A stretch of 64,000 nucleotides of DNA from Amanita rubescens (lineage: Eukaryota > Basidiomycota > Agaricomycetes > Agaricales > Amanitaceae), in the NCBI GenBank assembly GCA_015039365.1, contig WION01000102.1:62001-126000 (forward strand), in the 5' to 3' direction. The position numbers and the translations under genes are program-made. Shown here in pieces: positions 12,001 to 22,594 of this stretch; the first letter of the stretch is position 1, and every line of letters starts with the position of its first letter. Below the pieces are notes generated by a model. That model was not told the DNA's origin and searched no databases. It saw nothing but the letters and a program-made list of their open reading frames with translations.

Positions 12001-12345
12001 AACATAAAGCGTCTTGCTCGTCGATTGATGTTGATGGTTGTATCCGAACTCGATAGATAACGATGGCGAAGCACATGTAGTGTGAATTCCAACAGATCCA
12101 TTACGTCCGAGGCCCGTCTGATCTTTTCCGCAATGCCGATATAGTCGTCCCTGGATAACAGTCTGCGCAGAAGGTCGAGAGTTGTTGCGTTTGCGACGGG
12201 CGTGATGGAAGATCTGGACTGCTGGCACTTAAGCAACGTACATGTGGATGTAGTAACCGTTCGCAACGTTGCGTACCTTCGAGTTGTTATCGTTAAGAAT
12301 ACATAGCAATGACGAGAGAGCAAGGCTGGCCGGATCAAGCGACAT
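9059..12345 (-). CDS. G1: TKL-like protein kinase with long Pro/Ser-rich C-terminal extension
   Basis: Seven exons: 12277-12345, 11826-12218, 11592-11771, 11472-11540, 11204-11422, 10197-11157, 9059-10146; 992 aa. A short head (residues 1-23) and one LSRDDY helical segment (about 35-100) lead into the kinase domain: Gly-loop GRGGYG, VALK lysine, HGDLRG catalytic loop, DFG (IADFGLTR), APE (FAAPELF), C-lobe Trp and CW-x-x-x-P-x-x-R-P. The HRD arginine is Gly, so it is a non-RD kinase, but the catalytic Asp, Asn, Lys and DFG are present and activity is expected. Residues of about 500-720 form an unrecognised globular region (WVGLDALKSQAQ...). The last 300 are Pro/Ser/Tyr repeats. It differs from G2-G10 in this long tail and in a phase-1 last intron. 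Confidence 0.85.
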
Positions 12346-12820
12346 GTTGCTTTGACTCTTCGAGACGTCCGGAATGCCTTAGCGAGTTGCCCCAATTTGG
12401 GTCGAATTCTAAGACTGCTCCTGGGGCTTGAGTAACTCTGACGAACAGCTTCGGCGGCTAATCGTGTGAATGGCGTCAAGAAAAGGCAGTGATCTTGAAA
12501 GCTGTCACAGTTGCCATACTGGTGCTATTTGTAGTAAATGTTGAAGACGAGGTTTCCAGGCTGATATCAGCTCCATGACGATAATGGTAGACCTATGAAT
12601 GACTTGAGCGCATCATGATGTAGACTTTTTGGGCCCAGCGTGGTCTTAAGTACTACGCGTTTTGTTGACGCGGGGTGACGTCACACTCAGTGCCACGTTT
12701 CACGATGATGGCGTTGTTTACTACCGCACAGGCTGGCTACCCCGTCAGCACCTCTCTTGGCCCATCTCCCTCTGCCAAAACCAACATGTTCAGACTCAAA
12801 AAAGAAAACGTAAACGCGAA
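12346..12820. other. G1 upstream region
   Basis: No gene seen. The first bases (TTTGACTCTTCG) match the sequence at the end of G1, a duplication footprint. The part 12660-12810 is paralogous to 39240-39690 upstream of G5 and holds the palindrome GTGACGTCAC. It is cut at 12820 by the hAT-like element. Confidence 0.5.
12675..12684. promoter_or_regulatory. CRE/ATF-like palindrome GTGACGTCAC
   Basis: Perfect 10-bp palindrome, the consensus shape of bZIP (ATF/CREB) sites, about 330 bp upstream of the G1 start. The same site with the same flank (ACACTCAGTGCCACGTTTCA) lies at 39244-39253, about 180 bp upstream of G5. Function is inferred only. Confidence 0.35.
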
Positions 12821-13280
12821 TAGGGATTGGCATGGGTTGGCCAAACCCTTGAGGGTCTTGGGTGTGGGTGTACAGTGGGTATGGGTGGGGGTACAGACTC
12901 CATGGACCCTCATTCAAACCCATACCCTCAACATGGGTTTGGGTATCATCAGGCATACCCACTCCTGTACCCACTCCTATGTCAGGATAAGGTGGGATGT
13001 GGGCAGCTCTGTTGGGACAGAGGCCAGGCCCAGGTCACAAATGCAGCCTGTGTTGGTGTCTGATAGTTGCAGGGGGGCAGGGGGAGCCTTGGAAGCAGAA
13101 CCTGTGAAGGGCCACTGGGCCACATGCATCAGTGGCTCACTCCATGGGTCATGATGGTGGCAGAGGCTGGCAATTACAGAGGCTGGACCTGGGTGTGGCC
13201 TGTACACCTGAGGTCTTAGGGTGGCAGCCTGAGCAGTGGGCTGCTGGGTGGGGTTTCACTGTTTGGATTGCTCCAGAACA

Positions 13281-15266
13281 TCAGCAAATCGTCAAATTCC
13301 GCTTTGGGCCCTTTCACTTTGAAGGGCCCACTTTTCTCACTTTACCAGAAGCCCTTTGAGCTTTTGTCCCTTTTACTTTGGCTGTAATGAGCTTTAGTAG
13401 CTTTTAGCACTTTCAATATTTTACTTTGACTTTAGCAACATGCAGCTTTGTAATTGTACTTTACAACGTGAGGCAGCTAATGAACATCAATGTATAAAAA
13501 TACTGCTCTGCTCGAGATTCGAACCAAGGGCCTCACGCAACACAGAGATGTGCTCTAACCAGTCCACCACAGTGGCATAATTGAACTAACATAAATAATC
13601 CTTAATATACCCAAAGTTCCCAAACCCGAGACCCAAATATGTGAAGCATCCCATATTTTCCCTTCCGAAGGCCACTGCTCGAGGGTGTGGCTGAAATCAG
13701 TACAGAGCGGGCCGTTGTAAACGCTGATGAGTCGCGTCAAAGACAAGAAATTCCTAAGTCCATTGTTTGGTTGCCAAACAATGTGCTCTGCGTCATGCAG
13801 CCACGACGTCGACGACGCTACCCCTTGCTTTTCTCCCCAACCGTCACTCTAGCTACATATCACCTTCCAACTGCCCACCGAACGCATCTGTAGTACAGCC
13901 TCTACCTCAACCACTGCCTCACCCGCCACCTCAATATCCGCTGCCACCGCTGCCTCTGTCTCAGCCGCCACCTCAATTTTCAACCTCAACTGCAGTATCG
14001 TACATCACCGATATCGACTCACGCTGAGCGCACGTGCCTCAGAGCCTTTGCCAATTGCTGATAACGAGGTATTTGTCGACTATATGCGCCCAACGCTAAA
14101 CTGTCAACTGACATCTTGCGCCGCTCCGGCAAAACACCATGATCCGTGCCATGCATGGATCGTCAGCAGCAACATTCCCAAATGAAACTGCGTCTGCACT
14201 TTTGCGCACCAGTGCTGTAGTGTATGTATGCGCCTTGTTTATGAATGCTCGGTGCTCAGCAATTCTATGGAATTGCATGAAATCCAGTGACTCGGAGCTG
14301 TTCATAGGTAAGTTTCACCGCATATATAGTTTGTTCTGATTAACAGTTGCATCCCCTAGTGACGTATGTTTCACCTCCTACCACCCTCAGGCCTCTCACG
14401 TCCCTTTCGCTTTCGGTAGGAGATCCATAAGCTTTCACCACGCCGGGTACGTCATATGACTCATTCCGCTTCCACCTCACATCTCCCACCTCCACATAGT
14501 AAAAAGTCGTAATTCGAACCCTACATCCTCGTTGGCGACTCCTTGGCGAAATGGTCCACCACTCCGACCCACACCATCTCCCATGGCTGCGGATCCTCCC
14601 ATTCCTCATCGTCGATGTAGGGTTGTTGCTGCAACCTGTCGTCGCACTCTCAGGAAATCGCATACAAGGATGAACGGCGGCTGAGATAGCTACTGAAACT
14701 CCATTGAGCGATGTGCTGACGATGCAAGAAGCAGGTGCGTTCGCCATTGTTCTCATGGCCGTTCCGAAAGAACTGGGCAAATATACAGTACCTACGATCG
14801 GTATCGGCGCACCTTGGGCATTCCTCCTCTCTGCATCACGACGAAGCATCGACGAAGCATGCCGATGTGCTGACAGGTCGTGGTCTCACCAAGCACCATT
14901 TCGCCCTCTACGTCCCATCGCCCCAAACTTATTCTCAAGAGCAATTTCACTTTCGGCGCCGGGCCAGCCTGTTTCAGCATCATTTCGCTTTTCTGTGGCT
15001 CTCATCAAGTGCTTTTCATTGTTGCCTACAATCCTGTATTTAATACCTGCTAATAAACTTTGTTGTCGTACTTTAACCCCTTTGATCACTTTGAGAAGTG
15101 GCGAAAGTTTGAAAATGGCTTTTGAAAGCTCAAAAAGTGGCCAAAAACACTTTTAAAAGAAAACAGACCTTCCGTTTGAAAGGGATCCCCACTTTTGGCC
15201 CTTTTGGCACTTTGGCCCTTTCGAAAGTGACGAAAGGGTCCAAAGTGAAAATTGACAAATTGCTGA
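13281..15266. mobile_element. nested element with long imperfect terminal inverted repeats
   Basis: The left end TCAGCAAATCGTCAAATT...CTTTGGGCCCTTTC is matched by the reverse complement of the right end, TCAGCAATTTGTCAATTT...CTTTGGACCCTTTC. Roughly the first 34 bases are about 80 percent identical and weaker similarity (CTTTT/CACTTTGG words) extends about 200 bp inward. Flanks (CAGAACAT | ATGAACAG) give no clean target duplication. The inside has a tRNA-like segment and no recognisable transposase. The superfamily is unassigned. Confidence 0.5.
13504..13578 (-). repeat. tRNA-derived (SINE-like) segment
   Basis: On the minus strand the segment reads TGCCACTGTGGTGGACTGG, TTAGAGCACATCTC..., then CCTTGGTTCGAATCTCGAGC. 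GGTTCGAATC fits a Pol III B box, and GGACTGGTTAGAGC sits where an A box would be. The two ends do not pair as a seven-base acceptor stem and there is no T-run directly after, so a working tRNA gene is unlikely. A SINE head or tRNA relic is the best reading. Confidence 0.4.
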
Positions 15267-15716
15267 TGAACAGGTGTGGCTGGAGAGTTGAATTGGGGGT
15301 GGCAGTGGGGACCTCAGGTGGAGGATGGGGATCAGGAGTGTGTTCTCCTTCTGGTGGTCCACAGGTGCAATGCTGGTGGGCCTGTGGGGTCATTTCTCTG
15401 TCAGCCAGCAAAGGAAAGGGACAGAGGGGGAAGGGAATGGAGGGGAAGGAGACTCCTGGTCCTGTTTGCTTCAAATTGTCTCACATGGCTTAAAGGAGGT
15501 GGCAGTGATGGGCACCATTGGAGGCTGGACTGGGCCTACTAGACTAGGGGGATGTTGATGGGATATGGTGTGGGGAGGAAACACATTAGCAGACACATTT
15601 TGAATGGAAAGGGAAGGTGGGACTCACCTTAGTTTCAATTACTAGTTGTTGTTTTTTTTTTTTCATTTTAACTAACTTGTATTATACATATCATTACCTT
15701 CATCAAAGGGTATAAC

Positions 15717-16502
15717 TGTCATATCCCGTTCCGGACTCCACCCAAACCCCGTACCTCGGACTCCGGTGAACACCCGACTATTCCCCTCAACCATTCCCCA
15801 CTCGTGCCGCGCCTCATATCCTTCCATATCCAAACCCCGTGAACCCCGTCACAACTCCGTCACCCGGACATGCATCGGACTCCGTATACTTCTGACATTC
15901 GCTAAGTCTCCCTTTCTACGTATTCTCTACATGACACATTACTCGTTACATACCTTGTTTCACCTCGGGCATCACTGGTATCAACATCCCTTCATACCAT
16001 ATGCTCAACTCCACTCCCTGTTCTATATCTCCATAGTTTCCTCGCTTAACCAGTTTACATCAGAACACGGCCATTGATCCCCTTGTCGGACTACGTATAT
16101 AAGGCCTCACCTGTACTGATACCGTAGTCCGAATATCAACTTGGATTGCCTCCAATATTCCTTCCCAGAATCCCCTCATACGTGTCCTCCCTACCAACCC
16201 TCCTATTGTCATCGTCGTGAACGTCGAGCCCGTACTTGGTTCCGACACTACGTGCTACCAGGTCGTGGGCTACGCCTTTGTTGACCCCCCGTGGTTGTCC
16301 GAGCTCCGTTCCACCCAGGCCTAGCCTCGGACTCCGTTATACTCCGCTCCTCCCAAGTTTAGGCAAGGCGTACGTGCGTGGCGCAGCTTACACGCTGAAG
16401 CCGAGCCTTTCCCCACCTCGTCCCGGACTCCGACTTACTCCGTCCGTTCCCGTCTGCGACTAGGTTCCCGGACTCCGTCCACTTAGGATCAGCATCCTTA
16501 CA
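15717..16502. mobile_element. solo LTR nested in the hAT-like element
   Basis: Starts TGTCATATCCCG and ends ATCCTTACA (TG...CA). It is flanked by the 5-bp direct repeat ATAAC at 15712-15716 and 16503-16507. Five-base duplications and TG/CA ends are the signature of an LTR retrotransposon, and no internal coding region is present, so this is a solo LTR of 786 bp. A TATATAAGG box lies at about 16096. The word CGGACTCCG occurs repeatedly (about 15733, 15758, 15873, 16331, 16425, 16470). Confidence 0.85.
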
Positions 16503-16678
16503 ATAACCCATAAGGGTGTGGGTGTGGGTATGGAAGTGGGTGTGGGTATGGGTCAGCTTGCCATGTACCCTGATCCAAACCCATACCCAGAGTGAGGGTA
16601 TGGGTATGTCACAGGGTGTGGGTGTGGGTATGCATCTGGATACCCAGGGGTTCACCCAAGCCAATCCCTAAACGCGAA

Positions 16679-17074
16679 TGGTCCCGGTCAGGGCTGTTTA
16701 GCACGAACGGCTCTGCGTATTTGAACGATACATTGGACTCGAACGGGTTTGCGACTCATGACACGAAGGGTTGTGATTCATAGTGCCACGGGTGCCGGTG
16801 AGGACTCTACCGTTGCTGGGGCTACTCTGTAACTAAAAATTGACGCGCAAGGTTGCGCACTCGGCTGTCTGTTGAACCAAATTGATTTACGGAATGCCAA
16901 CCTATCATATCGGTTGCAAGTGCAGATAGCCTGCACCACGAGGCTAGTACGACCCATCCTCGACCGGCTGGAACGACATAGTGGCGAGGACCTGCACGGC
17001 CCACACTGATGATTACACAGAAGCTAACATCCGCATCAATGCAACGGGCCTTCATTTCTCGCACTGTTACAGAA
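16679..17074. other. intergenic, continuation of the repeat interrupted by the hAT element
   Basis: The words CGGCTCTGCGTATTTGAACGA, GGGGCTACTCTGTAACTAA and TATCATATCGGTTGCA recur at 39720-39970, and part of this at 34255-34420. No gene seen. Confidence 0.5.
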
Positions 17075-17790
17075 CAATCCCGGTACTATGAAAATTTTCT
17101 TCCGATTTCCCATATTCATTATTTCTACAGAATCCAACTACCGGAGCGAATAAACGGCTGAAACGCGCAAAGCGTTCTATGGGCAGGAGTAGTACGAGCC
17201 GGTATTCTCCGTGTCGGACGAGCTCATGAAGGATGAGCAGATGTTTTACCCAGGTGACCGTAGCGGACGATCTACTAGAGTGAGCCTCCGCAAATAACAA
17301 ACCCTTTCTCTAACGAGATTTTCCTGGCCAGGTTACGGTTGGTATTCGGGTGTATTGAATGCTAGGAGTAATTGAGGCCGGTCGCCCGAAAAAAGTTTTG
17401 TGCGCATTTTGATGCATATATGAGTAAGTCTCCATTTTTTAGAGTTCTGAGCGCGAGAGCCGGGTACTGATGAAGCACAGCTCGAACGTTCGAGCTTGAC
17501 GGCGCAACAGTGGTCAGTACCGAAGAATACAACTTTATGCGGACTAAGCATAGAAGCTATCGCCGTAAAATACGCATACACGCATGTTTTCCGTTTCCCT
17601 CGCTCTCGATAGCACGCGTTCCCCTCACACTCACGTTCACGATGTCTTTCTGTTCAAAATCTGTTCGTATTTCGTCTCACTTATTGTACAGTATAGGTTA
17701 CCGAAGAGTGAATATCAAAGAATTTGATTCGAGTGGATAGAACGTGATGCGGGCAAAGCAACTTGGTTGTGTCTTTTTACTGCTAACGTC
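17075..17790. repeat. dispersed repeat A, copy 2
   Basis: Runs from AGAACAATCCCGGTACTATG to just before the G2 stop. It closely follows copy 1 (TTCCTGGCCAGGTTACGGTT, GAGTAAGTCTCC, CAGTACCGAAGAATACAAC). It lies immediately downstream of G2 and probably supplies its 3' UTR and beyond. Confidence 0.8.
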
Positions 17791-17793
17791 CAG

Positions 17794-20700
17794 CTAATCA
17801 ATTACACGCGGAAGACTTCGTTCGCTTTCGGAATCCTACCGCAATCAGGCTTAGCATCCAATTCTAAGCGGCTTATGAAAAGAAAATTCTTACATGACGT
17901 CTTCGCTTTCGATCGGGCTAATGGTGTTGTTGTTCTTGAACGATACCAATAAAAGTAAATTATCAGCGTACCGAGGAAGTAATACCAGATGTTGATCCAA
18001 TGTGATTGTCAGGTTCCTACCGTGATTTGGTTCAGAAAAGTAACGCAGCTCAAATGAAAAATATGCCTACTAGTACGTGTGCTCGTTTTTGAGAGGCCTG
18101 GTGTGGTGATGGGATATATTAGTTACAAAACTTGCTCGGTGGTAGAAAGCGTCGATCTGCTCACTGTACTATCAAGTTTTGATGAAGACGGCGATTCTTC
18201 TGGCAGAGTTTCATCGTCGGTGTTGCTTTGGGGAGACACAGATTGCGACAACCCTATCATGCTTTCCACGACGTCATTCATTCTTGGCCGTTTCAACGGT
18301 TCCCGCACCCAGCAGTGCTGAATTATGCCCCACGCTCCATCGCTCATAGGTTGTTCGTCTAGCCGAGGTGGTCGAACGCCTCGAGAAACGAGGGACAATA
18401 TTTGCAAATTTGATTTACCGGCAAAAGGTATATTATTGTAATGGATCTTGAAAGAAATTAGCACGAAGATCAGCATGTTTACTATTATGACGCACTTCAT
18501 AATAAAGACATCCAAAAGCATAGACGTCTGACATTTCAGTTCTGGGAGGAGTGTCATCGGATGGACCTTCGTCATCCTCTGACTGTCCAAATAACTCCGG
18601 GGCCGCGAAGTTCAGATGTAGCGCTCCCGATCTCGTATTTGTAGCTTCCGAGAGTCGAGTCAAACCAAAGTCAGCGATTTGGGAATGAAAATTATCATCC
18701 AAGAGAACATTTTCCTAGAGAGAAGAGTCAGCATACGGTAACATAGCGTGTCTGAGGCAGAATACCCCGCGGAGATCACCATGAACTGCGCCTTCTGAAT
18801 GGATGTATTCCATGGCTTGCGCAACTTCCAATATCTTCCGACTCGTGTTAGACATAGAATGAAAGTATGAAATAGGCGAAGGCGTACGCGCTCTTCAATA
18901 ATAGCTATTGGTGGATTTGCCTGTTTCCGCCATCGGGATAGGGTACCATTCCTCATATATGGCGAAACGAGGAAAAATTGTGGTGCTGTTGTTTTTGTGA
19001 TTTCATGGATCCCTAAAAACGGTAGTACGAACTTGTGCTTGAGAGATCGCCACATTAACGCCTCCCTACAGAAGGCCTGTTGGTCTCCGAATCGGAAATC
19101 AGTTATTTGAACAATGACAGAAAGTGACATACAACTTGGTTATCGGATTTGTACAGCACTTTCAGTGCAACGACTTTCCCCAGTTGTTCGCCCCTGAAAA
19201 CCCGCCCAAACCCGCTGCTACCAATATAATTACGCTTGGATGGCATGCTGACTCCAGTTACGATCAAGGACGGTGGTATGACCAGTGTCTTTGAGATAAG
19301 TTTAAATATAAATTGTCGTGCTCGCCGCGTAATATCCGCAGGGGTGGAGTCCTGAATTGATATGCGATAATTAAGAAGCATATCAAGTATGAGATCCAAA
19401 AGTACACTGGTATCCGAGGGATCATCTATCTGAGTCACGAGATCGACGTAGTCCTCCCGAGATAGAATCTCGCACGCGAAGTCGGCGATTGTTGCGTCTA
19501 GTAAAGCAGACCGTATATCAATGGGATATAACTTCTATTGGTTCTTCAGTGTGTACCTCCCAGGTCTGAAATGGCGCACCTTCATAAAGCTACCCTTGAG
19601 TATATATAAGAGCAATGGAAGGGCGTAGCTGTCAGGATCATGCGGCATGTCCAATGATGTCGCAATGCGCATCTTTTCGGAGAAAACCTCCAACATAAAT
19701 CGTCTTCCTCGCCAGTTCATGTCTACTGTGGAAGAATCACTGTGATTTGAGAAGGGAATATCACACCAAAGCATTTGCAGTGAGAAATTCAACAGATTCT
19801 CGGCATCAGAGACTTTGTCTAGCTGTGCCGTGAGGTTGATGTAATCTTCCCTGGATAGAATGTGGCAGAAAAGGCTGATCATCACTGGGTATGGTGGCAC
19901 AGGCACATGGTTCCGCTGATAGCTCTTGAGAGAGTGGTTTCCGGGTTTGAAGTGTCACGCACCAGTGAACAACGGTTGAGGGAGAATAGGAGCAACGGAA
20001 AACAATAGTTTTCAGGGTCATCTGGATTGGGCAGCGGTTCAACATATGTCTTTGACATAATTTTCAACAGGAACAGTCTTGTTTGCTGGGTCATGTCTGC
20101 ATTTACTTCAAATTCCTCAAGAGGAATATTACCAAGCACGAAATCCAACAGATTTGTGGCGTCAGCCGGCGTGGTATAGTCCACCTGTGCCAGAAAGTCC
20201 ATGTAGTCTTCCCATGATAGAATTACATATATAAGGTTTCCTACTATTGCATCGTTTATAATGTGAGAAGTCTGCTACCATCTCTTAGGAGAGTTTATCC
20301 CAATTTCAAATGTTACGCACCTTCTCAGTAGCAGCGTCGAGTATGATAGAGATGATCAATTGAAAAGTATTGCTTTGGGAATTATCTGGTATGTTGGAGT
20401 TGGATGATGATAAACCTTGCATCCTTGCGATCACTTCCAGTATAAATTGTGTTCCCCGTCGATTCAAGTCTACATTAACAGAATCCTGATTTGAGAAAAC
20501 AACCAAGTGATATGAAAACTCCAACAGATCCCGGGCATCTGAGGTATGGTGTAGCTCTGCCTCAAAATTGATGTAGTCTTCTCTTGATAGAATCTCGTTC
20601 AAAAGGTTTACCACCAATTCACTTCTTAAACTACCATATCCAAACTATTGGTCTTCAGAAGAATTCATCTCGCGTTTCAAATTCTACGCACCTCCATACT

Positions 20701-21505
20701 GTTAAGTATATAAAGGAGAGATGGGAGCACGCTGCTGTAGAGAGGATACGACGTGAAGAACAGTGGTTTGCCACACATTTTTGAGATAACTGCCCACATA
20801 AACTGCCTCGCCCGTTGGTTCATATCTCTGGTGGCAGAATCCCGACTTGACAAAGAATCGTAACGAAGCAGACGTGCTATGAATTCCAGCAGATTTATGG
20901 AGTCCGTGGATTGGTCTATCTGTGCGGCGAGGGTGATGTAGTCCTCCCTGGATACAATAATTTCCTTCATGAGGTCGGTCGTTATTTTGCTCACAATGTG
21001 GGATTCGGGCTATTGGCTCTTTAGCATAGCTCGTTCCAGTTTGAAACGGTGCGCACCGTCTTACTGCTGAGTATAGAGAGGAGTAATGGGATCATATAGT
21101 TGTCAGGATCATACGGTATATTGGATAGTGGGACATCATGCATCGTCGAGATAACTGCCAACATAAATTGCCTTGCTCGCCGGTTCATGTCTAGGGTGCC
21201 TAGATCATCCTGGCTTGATAAGGGATAATTTTGAAGCCAATTCCGTACGAAATCCAACAAATTCTCGGCATCCGAAACATCATCTAGCCGCGCCGCGAGG
21301 TTAACGTAGTTTTCCCTAGATAGAATCTCGTTCATGAGGTTGAGCGTTGATGTGCATAGAAGAGGTTCAGACTATTGGACCTTGGGTGAATACACTCCGG
21401 GTTGGGAATACGATCGCGTACCTTCTTATTGCGGAGTGTAGAGAGAAGCAACGGGAGGGTGTCATCGCTGCCAACATCTTGCGACACCATGCTGTACCCT
21501 TCCAT
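17794..21505 (-). CDS. G2: repeat-array TKL-like kinase, five LSREDY repeat exons
   Basis: Fifteen exons, every one a multiple of three with phase-0 borders: 21422-21505, 21057-21371, 20692-21009, 20321-20644, 19963-20274, 19580-19915, 19133-19534, 18888-19076, 18766-18834, 18496-18714, 18165-18446, 18077-18097, 17972-18016, 17894-17917, 17794-17835; 993 aa. Residues 29-563 are five helical repeats (core [16 protein letters not shown], RRARxFMLxVIS, end LPLLLYILxxKK). Kinase: Gly-loop GSSGFG at 668, Lys 688, HGD Asp 780, DFG Asp 798, APE in FAAPELF. The tail exons encode SQKRAH, a 15-residue linker, PDRKRRRH and DSESERSLPRVID. The two basic clusters resemble a nuclear signal. All key catalytic residues are present. 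The start was chosen at MEGYSMVSQDV, conserved in G6 and G7. Confidence 0.87.
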
Positions 21506-22594
21506 GAGTCAGATATGCGTTCTTGTAACAGGAGCGTCCTGTTCGGCTGGATAGAATCTGATTGTGCGGTGGGTGGAAGCGAAGTCAGTCGTTACAGGTG
21601 TGCTCGGAGACGCCTCGAGGATGCAGCACACTTGAAGCCGTGCAATATGACTGTGGGAATGGTGAGAAGATGTTATCGAGACACATTTGTTTCCGAGCAT
21701 CGAACCGTCTCTAGCCTGTCCCCTGTTGAACCTCCACTGTTGTAGACGATGGTGATCGTTAGGATCGTTGACAGTGTCGTTCGGCTGGACAAAATCTCAT
21801 TGTGCGGTGGATGCAGTTCCGTAAGTCTAACAATCACCACGCCACCATTCCCACGGTTATACGTCCTGCCACGCCGAGCATGCGTACGCAATACCCAAGG
21901 CCGCCGCCTTCTTCAGCCGCGCCTGCACTGCACCGTTCACAACAGCGCCACGCCAAGGCGTCCTAAAACAGCTTTCTCGCTCTCACCGACTCTCTGTTAA
22001 ATATGCGCAAGGTTGATGGGCAGGAGTACGAGCCGGGCTCCAAGTCTTCGTGCCAGCGTTTAGTCCGATCTCTTCTGGGAAGTGGTACACCTGTGGTATG
22101 GAGAAGTTACGGGTGAACCAGAGTGGTACTCTCCACCACAAACAGCTGACGGCAACCCGTAGACTATATTGGTGCGTATTTGGATGCATAGATGACTCGT
22201 ATTTTCTGAGTTTGAGTTTCAAGTATGGGAAGTGGGTGAGGGCGAGATCCGGACTTGATGATTTGGCGGTCAGACCTACTATAGTCTATATGCCATCGCG
22301 TAACAGGGACGCCGGCTAAACATCATCATAAAATACGTGATTCTTTCGGGGAACCATCCTTGTCGCATCTTGGTTGTGTCAACTTCCATTGGCACTAATG
22401 TAAATGCCATTATACTTCGCTCAAACACCAACGCGAATGCGAATCGAAACGGAAACGAGTTGATAACCACTACACACCTCAACGGCGCTCAAATATCTTA
22501 ACCACCCAAAATTATTGTTTTTTCAAAAATTTGATCCGTACATTGTGTCGACGCCCTTGCCAGAGTGCTCTACGTACAGAAACAGACCGAAAGG
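21506..22594. other. intergenic between G3 and G2, with duplicated promoter segment
   Basis: 21506-21800 (words CTGTTCGGCTGGATAGAATCTG, GGTGGGTGGAAGCGAAG, CTGTTGTAGACGATGGTGATCG) recurs upstream of G6 (43710-43960) and, weaker, upstream of G8 (53500-53660). It is therefore the shared 5' flank of these kinase genes. 22015-22315 is a partial repeat A (GGCAACCCGTAGACTATATTGG). No separate gene is supportable. Confidence 0.55.

Larger units (their letters stand above)
12821..16670. mobile_element. hAT-like non-autonomous transposon with nested insertions
   Basis: Ends are inverted: TAGGGATTGGCATGGGT at 12821 and, read on the other strand from 16670, TAGGGATTGGCTTGGGT (16 of 17 match). The flanking 8 bp AACGCGAA (12813-12820 and 16671-16678) is a direct duplication. 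An 8-bp duplication with TAGGGAT-type termini fits the hAT superfamily. Both subterminal regions are rich in GGGTATGGGT/ACCCATACCC words, as expected for transposase-binding repeats. The host sequence resumes exactly: CAGACTCAAAAA...GAATGGTCCCGGTCAGGG matches the uninterrupted paralogue at 39677-39715. I see no transposase. Removing nested inserts leaves about 1.1 kb. Confidence 0.82.

Noticed and set aside
13504..13578. Functional tRNA gene
   Set aside because: Ends do not form an acceptor stem. Kept only as a tRNA-derived segment.
14500..14570. Possible tRNA on the minus strand (GGGTTCGAATTA followed by T-run)
   Set aside because: The B box lacks the final CC and no A box or cloverleaf could be drawn.
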